Shown here in pieces: positions 1 to 11,492 of a stretch of DNA of 64,000 nt. The position numbers and the translations under genes are program-made. Each line of letters begins with the position of its first letter. The stretch's first letter is position 1. Origin of the DNA: Atherix ibis (Eukaryota; Arthropoda; Insecta; Diptera; Athericidae); contig OY282610.1 of assembly GCA_958298945.1 (NCBI GenBank), forward strand, positions 40,369,667 to 40,433,666, written 5' to 3'. Under the pieces are notes generated by a model. It did no database searches and was not told the DNA's origin. It saw only the letters and a program-made list of their open reading frames with translations.

Positions 1-99
1 AAAATATGCTGGTAGTATCGAACTATAAGACTGCCGCATAAACCCGGGATATTTAGAGTTCTTTGATTCTGCAAGCCTAGAGCAGACTCCTAATTAAGT

Positions 100-430
100 A
101 TAGGATCAATATTACTTCCTTGAGGAATATACTTTTGAAATGGGACTAATAAAACTAAGTAAAGGTTGTCAAATATTAATTTTAAATAGCATAGTATCGA
201 GACTACTACCTTGAGGAACACCAGCCTTAAGTGTATTTATCAACAAAAAAAAGTTACTTTTTTAATAAATGCAAGCTTAGAAAGACAATATAAATGGTAA
301 ATAGCATAGGACCAACTTAACTACATTGCGGAACACCAGTTTGGAAAAGTCTTCGAAAATATATTACTAACAGCATAGGACCAAAACTTTAACTTTAAGA
401 AACTCTAGCTTTTAATAGTCATCATCGATT
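100..430 (-). repeat. Degenerate tandem of Jockey-like reverse-transcriptase core motif
   Basis: On the minus strand four successive segments each encode a version of the non-LTR reverse-transcriptase box GVPQGSxLGPML. Near 245-190 it reads AGVPQGSSLDTMLFKIN, near 140-100 IPQGSNIDP, near 345-300 TGVPQCS*VGP, and near 410-370 a version with stops. The spacing between boxes is about 91, 115 and 70 bases, and the flanks share pieces such as gcaagc(c/t)taga and aatagcatagga, so this is a decayed tandem duplication rather than one ORF. The box is the conserved motif before the YADD catalytic site in Jockey-clade LINEs. No other RT domain is visible. Confidence 0.6.
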
Positions 431-1580
431 AAAATACAACTTTTTTTAAGCAATTTAATCCTGGAAAGGTCATCGACAAATAGTCTAGCTGTAATATTTC
501 TTCCCTTTGGAAAGTCTACATAGAAAAACTATATTTTTCAAATACGTTTAATATTCAACAGAAATTACAATATTTATTTATTTTTTAAATTAAAATAAAA
601 ATGCAGACTTTTTTTTACAAATTCCAAAATTATTAATCCAAAAAAAAAATTTTAAAGCTTTCTTAGCAAGTTTAAAATTGACTAAATTTTCCATTCGCCT
701 GTAATTTGAATATTCTCATATGCATTTTTGTTTATATGTAAAGCCAAAGAAAACTTTTGTTGTTCTCTACACACACACATACACTTGTGCTAGACTACGA
801 ATATTACAGAAATAAAATTACATTGTTTCATCGTAGATATTCAGGCTTCTAGAAATCATTATTCCGTCGGCAATTAACATATATCTTCTATCCTATTTTG
901 CATACCTATAACCAATCCATCCATAAACTCTTTAGGGACAAACTATACACTCCTGTGGATCTTCTATTATCGTACATCCAGTATAAGGTTCCAATATCAC
1001 ATATGTGCACATACACAACCCCATCCATAGAATATTCCATAAATATGCGTGCATTTCATATTACATATTGTCGTTCTAAGAATGAAAAGGTTTCCCACAG
1101 AGACTACATATGCTTTAATAATTTCAATATTTTTACTTTGAGAACAATAAGAGAAAAAAGCTTACACAAACAGAACAGATTTTTCGTTTTAATAATACTA
1201 CTTACTACTTACCTTTAAGGAAAATTCATTTTACTATGATGCACTTAGTCCTTATAGACAGGACTTTCCATCTCTTCTCGTTTTTATATATCTGAGTTTT
1301 TTCCTCATTTCTATTAAGTAAGAGAAAATCTACTTAGACACTTAATCTGACAGGACATTATCGTTCCAAATTGTTAGTTTAATTTGCAAATTTTTTCGGA
1401 TGTTTTTCTTTCTATAAAAAAAATTATTATTCTTTTTAAGTTCTAACATAGAATTAGTTAAAGAAATATGCCCAAAGATGGCGTTTTTTTTTAATCTTCA
1501 GATGCAACTATCCGAAGAAAACTTATAAAATATTATAGATAAAATAAAACACTTTTTAGTATATTTCTTCTGTGGAGAAT
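431..1580. other. AT-rich non-coding stretch
   Basis: No recognisable gene. An open frame at 898-1218 (+, 106 residues, no known motif, starting at an internal ATA/TTG-rich stretch) is of a size expected by chance in this composition. A short CA-rich run occurs near 768-785. Confidence 0.5.
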
Positions 1581-3790
1581 TTTTAATACTTTTCTTCAAT
1601 AAAGTATTTTTATAAATTCCTTTTGTGGAGACTTTTTAGTACAATTCTTCTATCGAAATGTTTAAGTATCTTTCTTTCTCAGAAACATTTTTAAAAGTTA
1701 CTGTTTTTGAGAATTTTTATTATACATATTTCTTCTGAAGAAATTTCAAGAACGTTCCTTCCATGGAGACTCTTCCACAAGAACATTTTAAAAAGTTGCT
1801 ATTATGGAGACTTTTAAGTACATTTCTTCTGTCGAGACTTTTAAAAAGGTTTATGTTGTGGAGAGTACATTTCTTCTGCGGCAACGTTTAAGTAAATTTC
1901 TTCTCTGAACACTTTTGAATATATTTCTTCAATAAAAAATATTTTTAAAATTTCCTGTGCTGGAAATATTTTTAGTATATTTCTTCTGCGGAAACCTTTG
2001 AGAACGTTCATTTTGTGGAGACTTTATAATATTTTTCTTCCACGAAAATATTTTTAAAAGTTGCTATTATGGAGACTTTTAAGTACATTTCTTCTGTCGA
2101 GACTTTTAAAAAGGTTTATGTTGTGGAGACTTTTCAGAGTACATTTCTTCTTCGGCAACGTTTAAGTAAATTTCTTCTCTGAACACTTTTGAATATATTT
2201 CTTCAATAAAAAATATTTTTAAAATTTCCTGTGCTGGAAATATTTTAAGTATATTTCTTCTGAGGAAACTTTTGAGAACGTTCATTTTGTGGAGACTTTA
2301 TAATATATTTCTTCTACGAAAACATTTTTAAAAGTTGCTATTGTAAAGACTTTTAAGTAAATTTATTCTGTCGGGACTTTTAAAAAAGGTTCTGTTGTAG
2401 AGACTTTTCAGAATACATGTGGATACTTTTTAAAATATTTGTTCCATAAAAAATCCTTTTTAAAAGTTTCTATTGTGGAGACTTTTCAGTACATTTCTTC
2501 TGTCGAGACTTTTAAAAAGGTTTATGTTGTGGAGACTTTTCAGAGTACATTTCTTCTTCGGCAACGTTTAAGTAAATTTCTTCTCTGAACACTTTTGAAT
2601 ATATTTCTTCAATAAAAAATATTTTTAAAATTTCCTGTGCTGGAAATATTTTAAGTATATTTCTTCTGAGGAAACTTTTGAGAACGTTCATTTTGTGGAG
2701 ACTTTATAATATATTTCTTCTACGAAAACATTTTTAAAAGTTGCTATTGTAAAGACTTTTAAGTAAATTTATTCTGTCGGGACTTTTAAAAAAGGTTCTG
2801 TTGTAGAGACTTTTCAGAATACATGTGGATACTTTTTAAAATATTTGTTCCATAAAAAATCCTTTTTAAAAGTTTCTATTGTGGAGACTTTTCAGTATAT
2901 TTCTTCTACAGCAACTTTTAAGTACGATTCTTCTGTCGACACTTTTAATATTTTTCGTCGAGAAAAGCATTTTTAAAAGTGCCTGTTGTGAAGACTATTT
3001 AGTTCATTGCTTAAGTGGAGACTTTTAAATACCTTTCTTCTGTAAAATTTTTTTTTAAATTTCCTGTTGTAGAGGCTTTTTAATACTTTTCTTTTACGAA
3101 AATATTTTTAAAAGTTAAATAATTTCTAAGTGCCTTTCTTCTGCAGAAACATTTTTAAAAGGTTCTGTTACGAAGACTATTTAGTACATTTGTTTTATGG
3201 AGACTTATTCTGCAAAGTTTTTTTTTAAATTTCCTGTTGTAGAGACCTTTTGATAAATTTCTTCTGTGGTCACTTTTTAATAATTTTCTTCCCTCAAAAC
3301 ATTTTTGAAAGTTCCTGTTGTGGAGAATTTTTAGTAAATTTCTTCCGCGGTAACTTTTAAGTACATTTCTTCTGTAGAGTTTTTTTGATACTTTTTTTTC
3401 CAGACATATTTTGAAACGTTCCTGTTGAACAGACTGTTAAGTACGTTTGTTCTGTAGAGACTTTTTAATACTTTTCTTTTACGGAAATATTTTTAAAAGT
3501 TTCTATTATGAAGACTTTTTAGTACATTTTTTCTCTAATAACTTCTAAGTACCTTTCTTCTGCAGAAACATTTTTAAAAGGTTCTGTTATGAAGACTATT
3601 TAGTACATTCATTTTATGGAGACTTTTAAGTACCTTTCTCCTGCGGTAATTTTTTATAAATTTTCTGTTGTGGAGACTTTTTGGTAAATTTCTTCTCTGG
3701 TTACTTATTAGTCCTTTTCTTCTCCAGAAACATTTTTGAAAGTTCCTATTTTTGGAGACTTTTAAATGCATTTCTTCTCTTCTGAATCAA
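1580..3790. repeat. Minisatellite of ~30 bp units with larger duplicated blocks
   Basis: The plus strand is built from variants of two alternating modules, one like TTTCTTCTGTGGAGAC + TTTTAAGTACA and one like ATTTTTAAAAGTT + CCTGTTGTGGAGAC. Superimposed on this are long duplicated blocks: the anchor TTCTCTGAACACTTTTG recurs at about 1901, 2175 and 2581, and about 406 bases starting near 2085 are repeated almost identically starting near 2490. The array decays towards both ends. A minus-strand open frame at 3574-3771 is a product of the repeat and is not considered a gene. Confidence 0.85.
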
Positions 3791-4254
3791 TTGTATTTTC
3801 TTTATGGAGACTTTATGGTACATTTTATTTATACAAAATTTTAAGTACCATTCTTCTTTGAAAAATTTTTAATGTACACGTATTTCTTTAAAATAGTATG
3901 TTTCATACTTTCTAGGAAAATAAATATACAAAAATTGGCAGCAAAATACTTATTCTCTCAAAACTAATTTTTTTTCTTTTTAAAATTAGAGTTAATTGCA
4001 GAAATGAAATAAATTTTAATAAAATTTTTAAACATTTAAAAATAATTTCAAAATTTTAGGATTTTTTTTTTAAATTGAAAGAATTTTAATGAATATTTAA
4101 AAAAAAAGTATAACTTACAAAACTGTACTAATTTTTCCATTTTATAAAAATATATCGACTGATTTTAGCTTTTAAAAAAATACTGTAGTAATTAAAATGA
4201 GCACGTCAGTATCTCACTTTTAAATAAATAATAAACGCCATTTATTTTTCAAAA
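3791..4254. other. AT-rich spacer
   Basis: Homopolymeric A/T runs only; nothing recognised. Confidence 0.5.
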
Positions 4255-5140
4255 TTTAAGACTTTATTGTTGAAAAATGTATTCAATGTTCAAAGTATAG
4301 TCCATTGCTAGCCAGAACTTTTTCCCATCTTTCTGGAAGTAACCCAATTCCATATCAAAGAACTGCTCGTCTTTTGAGGCGATCCACGAATCGATCTAAT
4401 TTTTGGTCTCTTCGTAAGATTAGATTTCTGAAAAATACGGCTGGTTAGGTTGGATGTCCATTTCAGTATTTCTAGGAAGATTTTAACCACCTTAGCAACA
4501 TGTGCCCGAGCGTTGTGGGGCTCACTTTGTCGGACCTTTGCTCATATTGTGGCCGTTTTTCCTTTAATACTCTGCGCAAATACATCAATTGTATTAGGTA
4601 GCGCGCTCCTTTTGCAATAGCTCATAATATACCGGCTAGGCAGTCAATGTTGATGCATGGCCGCGGCGGCCCAACTATTTTCTGCACTTCGGATTATTAT
4701 AATGGGTGAAATTTTCATTGTCAGTTACAATAAGATGCAGAAAACCATTTTTTTTTGCCGTTGAAGCACCTGTACACACGTGAAAAAACTCCGTTCGACT
4801 TCTCTCAGCTTCAACTCGTATGACACTTATTTCCTTGCTTTTGGATCATTTTCAAGGCTTTCAAATGATGGAAAATGGCTTATTGAGTCTTGCCCAATGA
4901 ATCTTCAAATTCTTGTTGCGTTTGACATGGATCTTCATCCAACAATGCCTCCAATTCTACGTCTCCAAACTTTTTCACCGGTCCGAGACACGCTACTCTA
5001 TAAAACACCTGTGAAAAGTCACTAATGTAATGATGTGGAGTTGTTGACAGATGCTTCAGCTTACAATTTGACATTTCTTATCCGATATTTTGGACCAGCA
5101 ATTACTACTGGCACCATCTATGGGAAAATGACCCAACAAC
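4255..5140 (-). mobile_element. Decayed mariner (DD34D) element
   Basis: Read on the minus strand, pieces of a mariner transposase appear in order. There is an N-terminal FGDVELEALLDEDPCQTQQEFE (about 4960-4890), then HLKALKMIQKQGN, then the first catalytic region as VTDNENFTHYNNPKCRK (about 4720-4670). The second catalytic region is PHNARAHVAKVVK (about 4520-4485), followed by SWIASKDEQFF and LPERWEKVLASN...YFEH ending near 4270. The pieces lie in different frames with several stops. At aligned positions the first catalytic Asp appears as Asn and the second as His, and the segment with YSPD...D between VVKIFLEILKW and the C-terminus is missing. The element is inactive. Terminal repeats were not resolved, so the ends are approximate. 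Confidence 0.75.
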
Positions 5141-6375
5141 GATATTAAAACTAGTTTTGTGTCACCGTAAAAAATGTTTTAACTTACTTTTCTGTAATAA
5201 TTTAGATGATTTTTCATAAAATCGCACCAGGCATAAGTGAAAATGTATTATTTCCTTATAATAGTTAAGTTATTTTTTTTTACAAAAATATCAACAACAA
5301 AAAAACAATTCGTTTTTATATTATAAATTTAAAAAATTAATTAAAAAAAAATTCTTTTCTATTTTCAAATGAATATAAATTGAAGTAAAAGTAATTAAAT
5401 TCATATCTTTACGCGAAGAGGAGAATCTTGAAAACTCATAAAAATAATATCTTTTCTATAGAAGACGATGGCTGATAAATAAATTTACCAAATCATCTAC
5501 TATATGTTAACAATTTACGATGATGTTTTTTTAACAGTTCTCTTTTCATTTTTAAAATATTTTAAATTTCCAAAAAAATCTTCATGAAATCATCTAATAA
5601 GTTACTCATTGCATTGGCCGTGTGGCAGGCAATATGTTTGTTTAGTTTGGCCAAATTTCCAGAGGAATATTGTTTACATTCAATAGACGAGAATTCCATG
5701 AAAAATCATTACTTTCACAGGAAATTTCGTATCATTTCATTAACGTTTTGCTGCTATTTATAACCCAAGAAAGTGATTAAATCTTTGATATCTTTCCGTA
5801 ATGTCTTGAAATGTTTTGTATTTTTTCGCTGCCCACCCACATTTACGTCTTCTGCTTTCATACTAAAAATGTTACCCTCTCCTTCATTATTTAATATCCA
5901 GCCTCTTTTTATCACCAATGCGTAAATAATTTCTAAACAATATTTGAACAGTAAACAAAAAATAGGAATTTATATCCCAAAAAAAGACATTAAAATAATC
6001 GAAAATGAAAGTACCGCCGATTGAGAAATTCGATTTCTTCAGTTATTTAGAAAAATGTTAGCATCGCACGTTTTTGCTTGATTTTCCGAAATATTTAAAA
6101 AAAATTATAAACATTTATGGAAATGTTTTGATTATTTTTTTAACTATACAAAAGTAACACTGAACAGAATAATAATAACAAGGCGAAGGTAATCCTACAA
6201 AATATCGAGAATTTTTTTTTAGATGCTTATTTAAAATCATTGATTTTAGTTAAATTATTAAAGTTTATTAACATTAAAAAATTACCATACAAAAACAAAA
6301 TTTTACTTAAGAAAATAATACTAACAGAATTGAACTCTTTTCTTTAGATTTTAATCAATATTTAATGTTATAATT
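5141..6375. other. AT-rich spacer
   Basis: No gene recognised. A moderately more complex segment at about 5580-5780 has no identifiable motif. Confidence 0.45.
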
Positions 6376-6379
6376 GAAT

Positions 6380-7055
6380 TTCTGTCTTGGGCTAGCCTTT
6401 TTCTTCTGTCTTGGGCTAGCCTTTTTCACGTCTGACCATAACTTACCGATTTGTTGGTGTTCGCGCTTGACTGATCTTCTCCAAGTGGTCCTTGGTCGTC
6501 CTCAATCTAGTGCCATCCTTGCTATGTCCGTAGCTGGTTTTCGCAAGGTGTGGCCAATCCAACTCCATTTCCTGCATTTGATGTCAGCTAGCAGGGGTAT
6601 TCGTTTCGTGAGAAGAAGCAGCTCATCGTTCATTATCCAGTTCGGCCAGAAGATCTTGCTTATACGTCTCAAGCATCTGTTCTCAAATATTTGAGGCTTA
6701 CATGTCGTGCTGTCGGTTACTTTCCATGTTTCGCGGCCGTACAGCAGGACTGGCTTGACGTTTGAACTGAATATTCAAAGTTTTGAGTGCTATGGAGAGG
6801 TGGTTGGAACGCCACACGTTTCCAAGTGAGGTATACGCTTGTCGCGCCTTGTTGATGCGCGTTTGGATGTCTGTTTCAGTTCCACCATCCTTGCTGAGCA
6901 TGCTGCCAAGGTAACAGAACTTTTCGACATCTTCAACTTGGGTACCGTGTAGCATCAAGGGCCTCTCGCAGGTGGCGCCGATACGCATCAATTTGGTCTT
7001 CTTGATGTTGATTCTCATTCCCACGTCTTCGGCGTTGGAGGCTGCCTGAGGTATG
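6380..7055 (-). mobile_element. RTE-like LINE, 3' part of endonuclease/reverse-transcriptase ORF
   Basis: The minus strand from about 7048 encodes the C-terminal part of a non-LTR retrotransposon polyprotein. It starts with MRINIKKTKLMRIGAT, then DVEKFCYLGSMLSKDGG, DIQTRINKARQAYTSLGNVW, then after a frame change RIPLLADIKCRKWSWIGHTLRKPATDIARMALD and GRPRTTWRRS...HQQIGK. This is the thumb/connection and tail of the endonuclease-RT proteins of RTE-like LINEs. The open frame 7024-6698 holds the first part. Compared with the copy at 53670-54180 it has lost the WNPQGN segment near 6515. It is truncated at its 3' end, where a 24 bp segment (6380-6403 and 6404-6427) is duplicated in tandem. Confidence 0.75.
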
Positions 7056-7292
7056 GTCCGGATGCTTCTTCTTGTGCTGTTTGTTGATAAGGTGTTTTTT
7101 TATAGCTTGCGGCTAATCAGGCCAGCGAAGCAACCCCCAGTGACGTTGGGGGACCCTACGGACTACATATATATAAGGCTTATAGTCGGCCTCTCACCCC
7201 GGCACCAATGCCGAGATGGAGGCAGCGGAAATCGAGCCCACTACCTACCGAGTGTGAGTCGGTCAACTTGACCACTGCACCACACACTCGGC
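7056..7292 (-). mobile_element. tRNA-headed SINE body fused to LINE
   Basis: On the minus strand the block begins near 7292 with a tRNA-like head. A box A-like GTGGTGCAGTGGTCAA lies at 7283-7268 and a box B-like GGGCTCGATTTCC at 7239-7227, spaced as in pol III internal promoters. A GC-richer body follows, ending with CAAGCTATAAAAAAACACC (to about 7085) and then ...AACAGCACAAGAAGAAGCA, directly joined to the LINE ORF at about 7055. The same body end is joined to a different point of the same LINE ORF at 53670-53760. Polymerase III transcription is inferred from the boxes only. Confidence 0.65.
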
Positions 7293-7725
7293 AAAAGTGT
7301 AACATTGGGTGTCCTTTAAAGTGTTACATTGGGATCTTTTCCTGTTCATTAGGTGTCCTGCAAGGGATTTCTTTTGGGAATTATGAACCCATGGTCCTGG
7401 TCCGCCCTAGCAGTACCCTAAAAGTTACAAGGTACCTTAGTGTAGCTGCCCGAATGGGGGAACTCGCCATGTACTCTTTAAACAAAAAGTGTTTTTAACT
7501 GGTCAGTGACTGTAAGCAACAGTTGTTCGTGTAATGGTCGACCTGGTTCACTGGCGGGACCAGATAGAAGCCAAGATCTACACGTTGAGGTCGCTCACCG
7601 TTGAGCAATAGACAGATGGATTGCTTAATTGCGTCATGCAGAGAACAGGAGGCAGATTTTATTTGTAGAAAATGGTATAGTTGGAAACCTGAGGCCACTT
7701 GCCATAAGAAGAAGACAGAATGGGG
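7293..7725. other. GC-richer block, possible unclassified retroelement tail
   Basis: This block is clearly less AT-rich than its surroundings and ends on the plus strand with GAGGCCACTTGCCATAAGAA and GAAGACAG. That looks like the simple-repeat tail of a retroposon inserted in the plus orientation. No protein motif was recognised in the small open frames, so the classification is open. Confidence 0.3.
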
Positions 7726-8105
7726 CTTATGAAAAGGAGTGGAGATAAAATCGTTAACAGATTTCTATCGCTATAGTTGTAGGGGGCCCGTGATAATACC
7801 ATATATATAACGATAGGTATGCCACTTTATATAACAAAACGGTTGAGTGATGGAATAAAATTTGTTAGTTGTGAACGTTAAGTTCAAGAAGGATATTAAT
7901 TTGATGAAAAAAAACAGTTTATCTAGAAAACGAGGAAGTGGTCAGCAATGTGTGATTGATTAAAAACTAGGTTATATAATTTTTAGGATTACATCCACGC
8001 GTGGGCTTCTCTGGAAATTCAAAATCTTTCTTACTTTTGTATGCTAGCTTAATATAAATTCATATCTTTTTCAACGTCATTGTAAAATGATAGTTAATAA
8101 AGAAT
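7726..8105. other. Spacer
   Basis: Nothing recognised. Confidence 0.4.
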
Positions 8106-8265
8106 TTTGAGCAAATATTTCCTATATCAACTGGAGTATTACAAGATAGTATTCTTGGTCAAATTTTTTATAATATTAATACCCAAGGCATCTTATCTCA
8201 TTTTAAGACCATTGTTGTTGTCTTACAATTCAGATGGGATGCCTTGAGAATACTCTCTCGGATAA
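8105..8265 (+). mobile_element. Jockey-like LINE RT fragment
   Basis: The plus strand at about 8125-8250 reads STGVLQDSILGQIFYNIN then TQGILSHFKTIVVVLQF. This matches the Jockey reverse-transcriptase box GVPQGSILGPxLYNIYT with substitutions, followed by the segment before the YADD site. It is a short isolated fragment with no open frame and no other domain. Confidence 0.65.
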
Positions 8266-8269
8266 AATA

Positions 8270-10190
8270 TGAAGAAATTATAAAATATATAAGTAAAAGG
8301 ACATCAAAAGAAAAAGGAAAACTAAATCCAAAAAAAGAAAAATTTATAAAAACGCAAGTCAAATAAAGAAGAAGAAAAAGTAAAAATAAATGGAAAATAA
8401 TATTTAGAAAAAAACGAGAAAATTATTTCTTTTTTTTAAAATATTATTTAAAATATTTTGATCAAAATAATAACGTAGTAAAAATATGAAAAATTCAATA
8501 AGAAAAATAGACGAAGAAAGACAAGAGGAACCGGAAAAAAAAGTAAAGAGAATAAGAAAGAAAATAGATAATAGCTGAACTAAAAGGAAGAATAACAAAT
8601 AACGAAAGGAAGAAGATGTAAAGGATAAAAGAATAATAAAATATATGTGGAAAAAATTAGAAAAATTAGAAATAATGGAAGTTACAATAGAAGAAAACAA
8701 AAAAGAAGCATAGAAGAAGAAGAAAACAAAAAGAAGCAGAATAGATAAAAGCATCATGAAAATGAAGAAGAACAAAAATAGAAAAGAAGAAGAAATACGA
8801 CAGAAAGAATAATACATACACATACAGAAAAACCAGCAAAAATTATAATAAAAAGGGAAAAAATTAGATTAGTAATAAGCAAAAATAAGAACGATTCAAA
8901 AAGAAAAATGAAGAAAGTTAAAAGAAGAAAAGTGAAAAAACTGACGAAAAGTACATAAGATAAATTTAGAAAAACTCAAAAGAAAAAAATAGACTAAAAA
9001 TAGGAATAAAAATGGAAAAGAGAAAAGAAACAAAAAATATGAAGAAAAAAGAATAAAAGAAGCAGAAAAATAGGTTAACAACTGAAAAAGGAAAGAAGTA
9101 TAAAGTACAAAAAAAAGGAAAACATTAAAAATAATTGAAATAAAGAAGAAGACGGAAGAACAATGTATAAAATGACAAGACTACAAGAAGAAAAATTAAG
9201 AAAAGAAGCAAAATAGATAAAATCAAAAGTGAAATGAAGAAGAAGAACGAAAATAAAATGTTAAAAGAAGCACGGGAGCAGAAAATAATAAATATAGAAA
9301 GATGAGTGAAAATAGAAATAAAAGGAAAATATTAAAAGGAAGCAGGATAAAATGAAGACAATAAGAAATAAAGAAGACAAAAATATAGCTAAAAGAAGAC
9401 AAATGAAGAAAAGTAAAAGAAAGAATAGAAAGAACGAAAGAAAAGTAGAAAAGTTAAAGAAAACTCAACTTAGAAAATTATATTCAAGAAGAAGAAAAAT
9501 AATAAAAGCAAAAGAAACATGGCGAACGGAAGAAGAAAAATAAATAAAAGAAACAGAAAAATAGGGCAACAACGGACGAAGGAAGTGTGAAGTACAGAAA
9601 AAGGAAAAAAACTGAAAATTATGGAAATAAAGAAGAAAAATACAAGAAGCAAAATTAAGAAAAGAAGAAAAATAGATAAAATGAAAAGTTAAATGAAGCA
9701 GAAGAACGAAAATAGAATGTTAAAAGAAGCACGGGAGCAGAAAATAATAAATATAGAAAGATGAGTAAAAATAGAAATAAAAGGAAAATATTAAAAGGAA
9801 GAAGGATAAACTGAAGACAATAAGAAATAAAGAATAAAAATATAGCTAAAAAAAGACAAATGAAGAAAAGTAAAAGAAAGAATAGAAAGAACGAAAGAAA
9901 AGTAGAAAAGTTAAAGAAAACTCAACTTAGAAAATTATATTCAAGAAGAAGAAAAATAATAAAAGCAAAAGAAACATGGCGAACGGAAGAAGAAAAATAA
10001 ATAAAAGAAGCAGAAAAATAGGGCAACAATGGAAGAAATAAATAATAAATGCAGAAAGAGGAGAAAAACGAGCACAAATAGAAATATTAAGAAGAAGCAG
10101 AAAAACGAAAATAAGAAGAAGACAAGAAGAAAAATGGTGAGCAGATGAAGAAGAAAAGAGATTTACGAATATTTGTAGAATCATTTTGCA
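8270..10190. repeat. Polypurine-strand tandem repeat, ~460 bp unit
   Basis: For about 1.9 kb the plus strand is almost entirely A and G with scattered T. It is organised as long tandem units: the block from about 9187 (with the marker AAGCACGGGAGCAG at 9268) is repeated from about 9647 (marker at 9727), period 459, with high identity to about 10035. A more diverged unit precedes it (about 8740-9186). Simple modules such as GAAGAAGAAAAATAAATAAA fill the units. Lys/Arg/Glu-rich or Phe/Leu-rich open frames here are composition artefacts. Confidence 0.8.
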
Positions 10191-11492
10191 AAAAAAAAAA
10201 AATGTATTGCATATTTTTAACCAAATAAATGTTAAAATTAAAAAAAATTAAATTCATTTTAATATATTTGCAAAAGAAAAATTCAGAAATTTGGTGTACT
10301 TTTGCAGAAAAAATTGAAAATTTTCAAGGACTCGTGAGCAAATATGGTAAAATATTTTTATCAAATTCAATTAATTTGCCAACAACAAAAAATAGATCTT
10401 TTTAAAAATATTTTATCTACCATATTTATCTAAAAATGGCAACTTTAATATTATCACACAGAACTAAATATCGAATATTTATTGGATGGGGAAAATTTTT
10501 GTAATTATTGAGGGAGAACTTATTCAACTTGATATGAATTGATTGAACTCTTAAAGTTTCTTTCGCAAAAGTTAAGTTCGAAAGGAGATTAGATTTATTT
10601 CATAGTTCATTTGGTTGAATTTCCTATAAAATTATTATTGGCGGAATATAAGTAGAAAGATTTATCCGAATTAAATCGTATCGTAACCATCCTTTATTTC
10701 TCATTCTTTAATATATGTGTACGAGTATGAATGGAAAGTGTGAACAGATTGACTCCACGCATTCTGAAATTGTATAGAACAAAATTACTTTTATAAGTTG
10801 AACACTGAATTTTAATATTCGATATGTGAATGGATGTGAAGAGTAGAATCAAGGTCGTCTATATAATATTCGTTATATATATTTGGATAAAAATTCATCG
10901 AATTATCTATAAACGTGACAGTTTTATTGGTTAGAAATATTACGAAGGATCTATGAATAATCAAAGAAAAATTATTCCTGTCAAAGGTAGATTATTTACA
11001 TGTATGAGTATTGAAAACATAAATATACGAAATTTTCAGGCTAGTTTTAATTTTGAACTTCCTATTTTTATTATACCAATAAATTACTCTTTACAAATAT
11101 CGATATTATCAGCTTAGTTAATATTCAATGTTTGTTTAATAAAGTCATAAAGATTTTTAAATAGAATACAAATGCAAGTTTTTATGAGTCCATATAAAAT
11201 AAGGATACTAGCTGAATTATAGGCCAGTATCACAATAATATTATCCTTTTGAGGAGATGATTATTCAAAAATAAAATTTCCAATCATTAATTTCAATCAA
11301 CACAAAAAATTTACATCTAATTTTAATCTTTATTAATTGAATATTTTAATAGTGTATAAATTAAATTATAATTTATTCAATATAAAGAAAATGCTCACAA
11401 CTGTCCAAACATAATATTTCTCAACTGTAAGAAAAAAACCAAAATAAAAGTCAATTCAAAAAGATTAGTACTTTTTTTTAAATTTTTACATA
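10191..11492. other. AT-rich spacer
   Basis: About 1.3 kb of AT-rich sequence without recognisable coding, RNA or transposon features; a 13-base A run sits at its left edge. Confidence 0.5.

Noticed and set aside
898..1218. 106-codon plus-strand open frame
   Set aside because: No motif or homology recognised, in AT-rich sequence with degenerate LINE scraps; length is compatible with chance.
6374..6694. Plus-strand 106-codon frame
   Set aside because: It is the antisense of the RTE-like LINE ORF on the minus strand.
8404..9081. Phe/Leu/Ser-rich membrane-protein-like frames on the minus strand
   Set aside because: They are translations of the polypurine repeat's complementary strand (TTC/CTT/TTT codons); composition artefacts.
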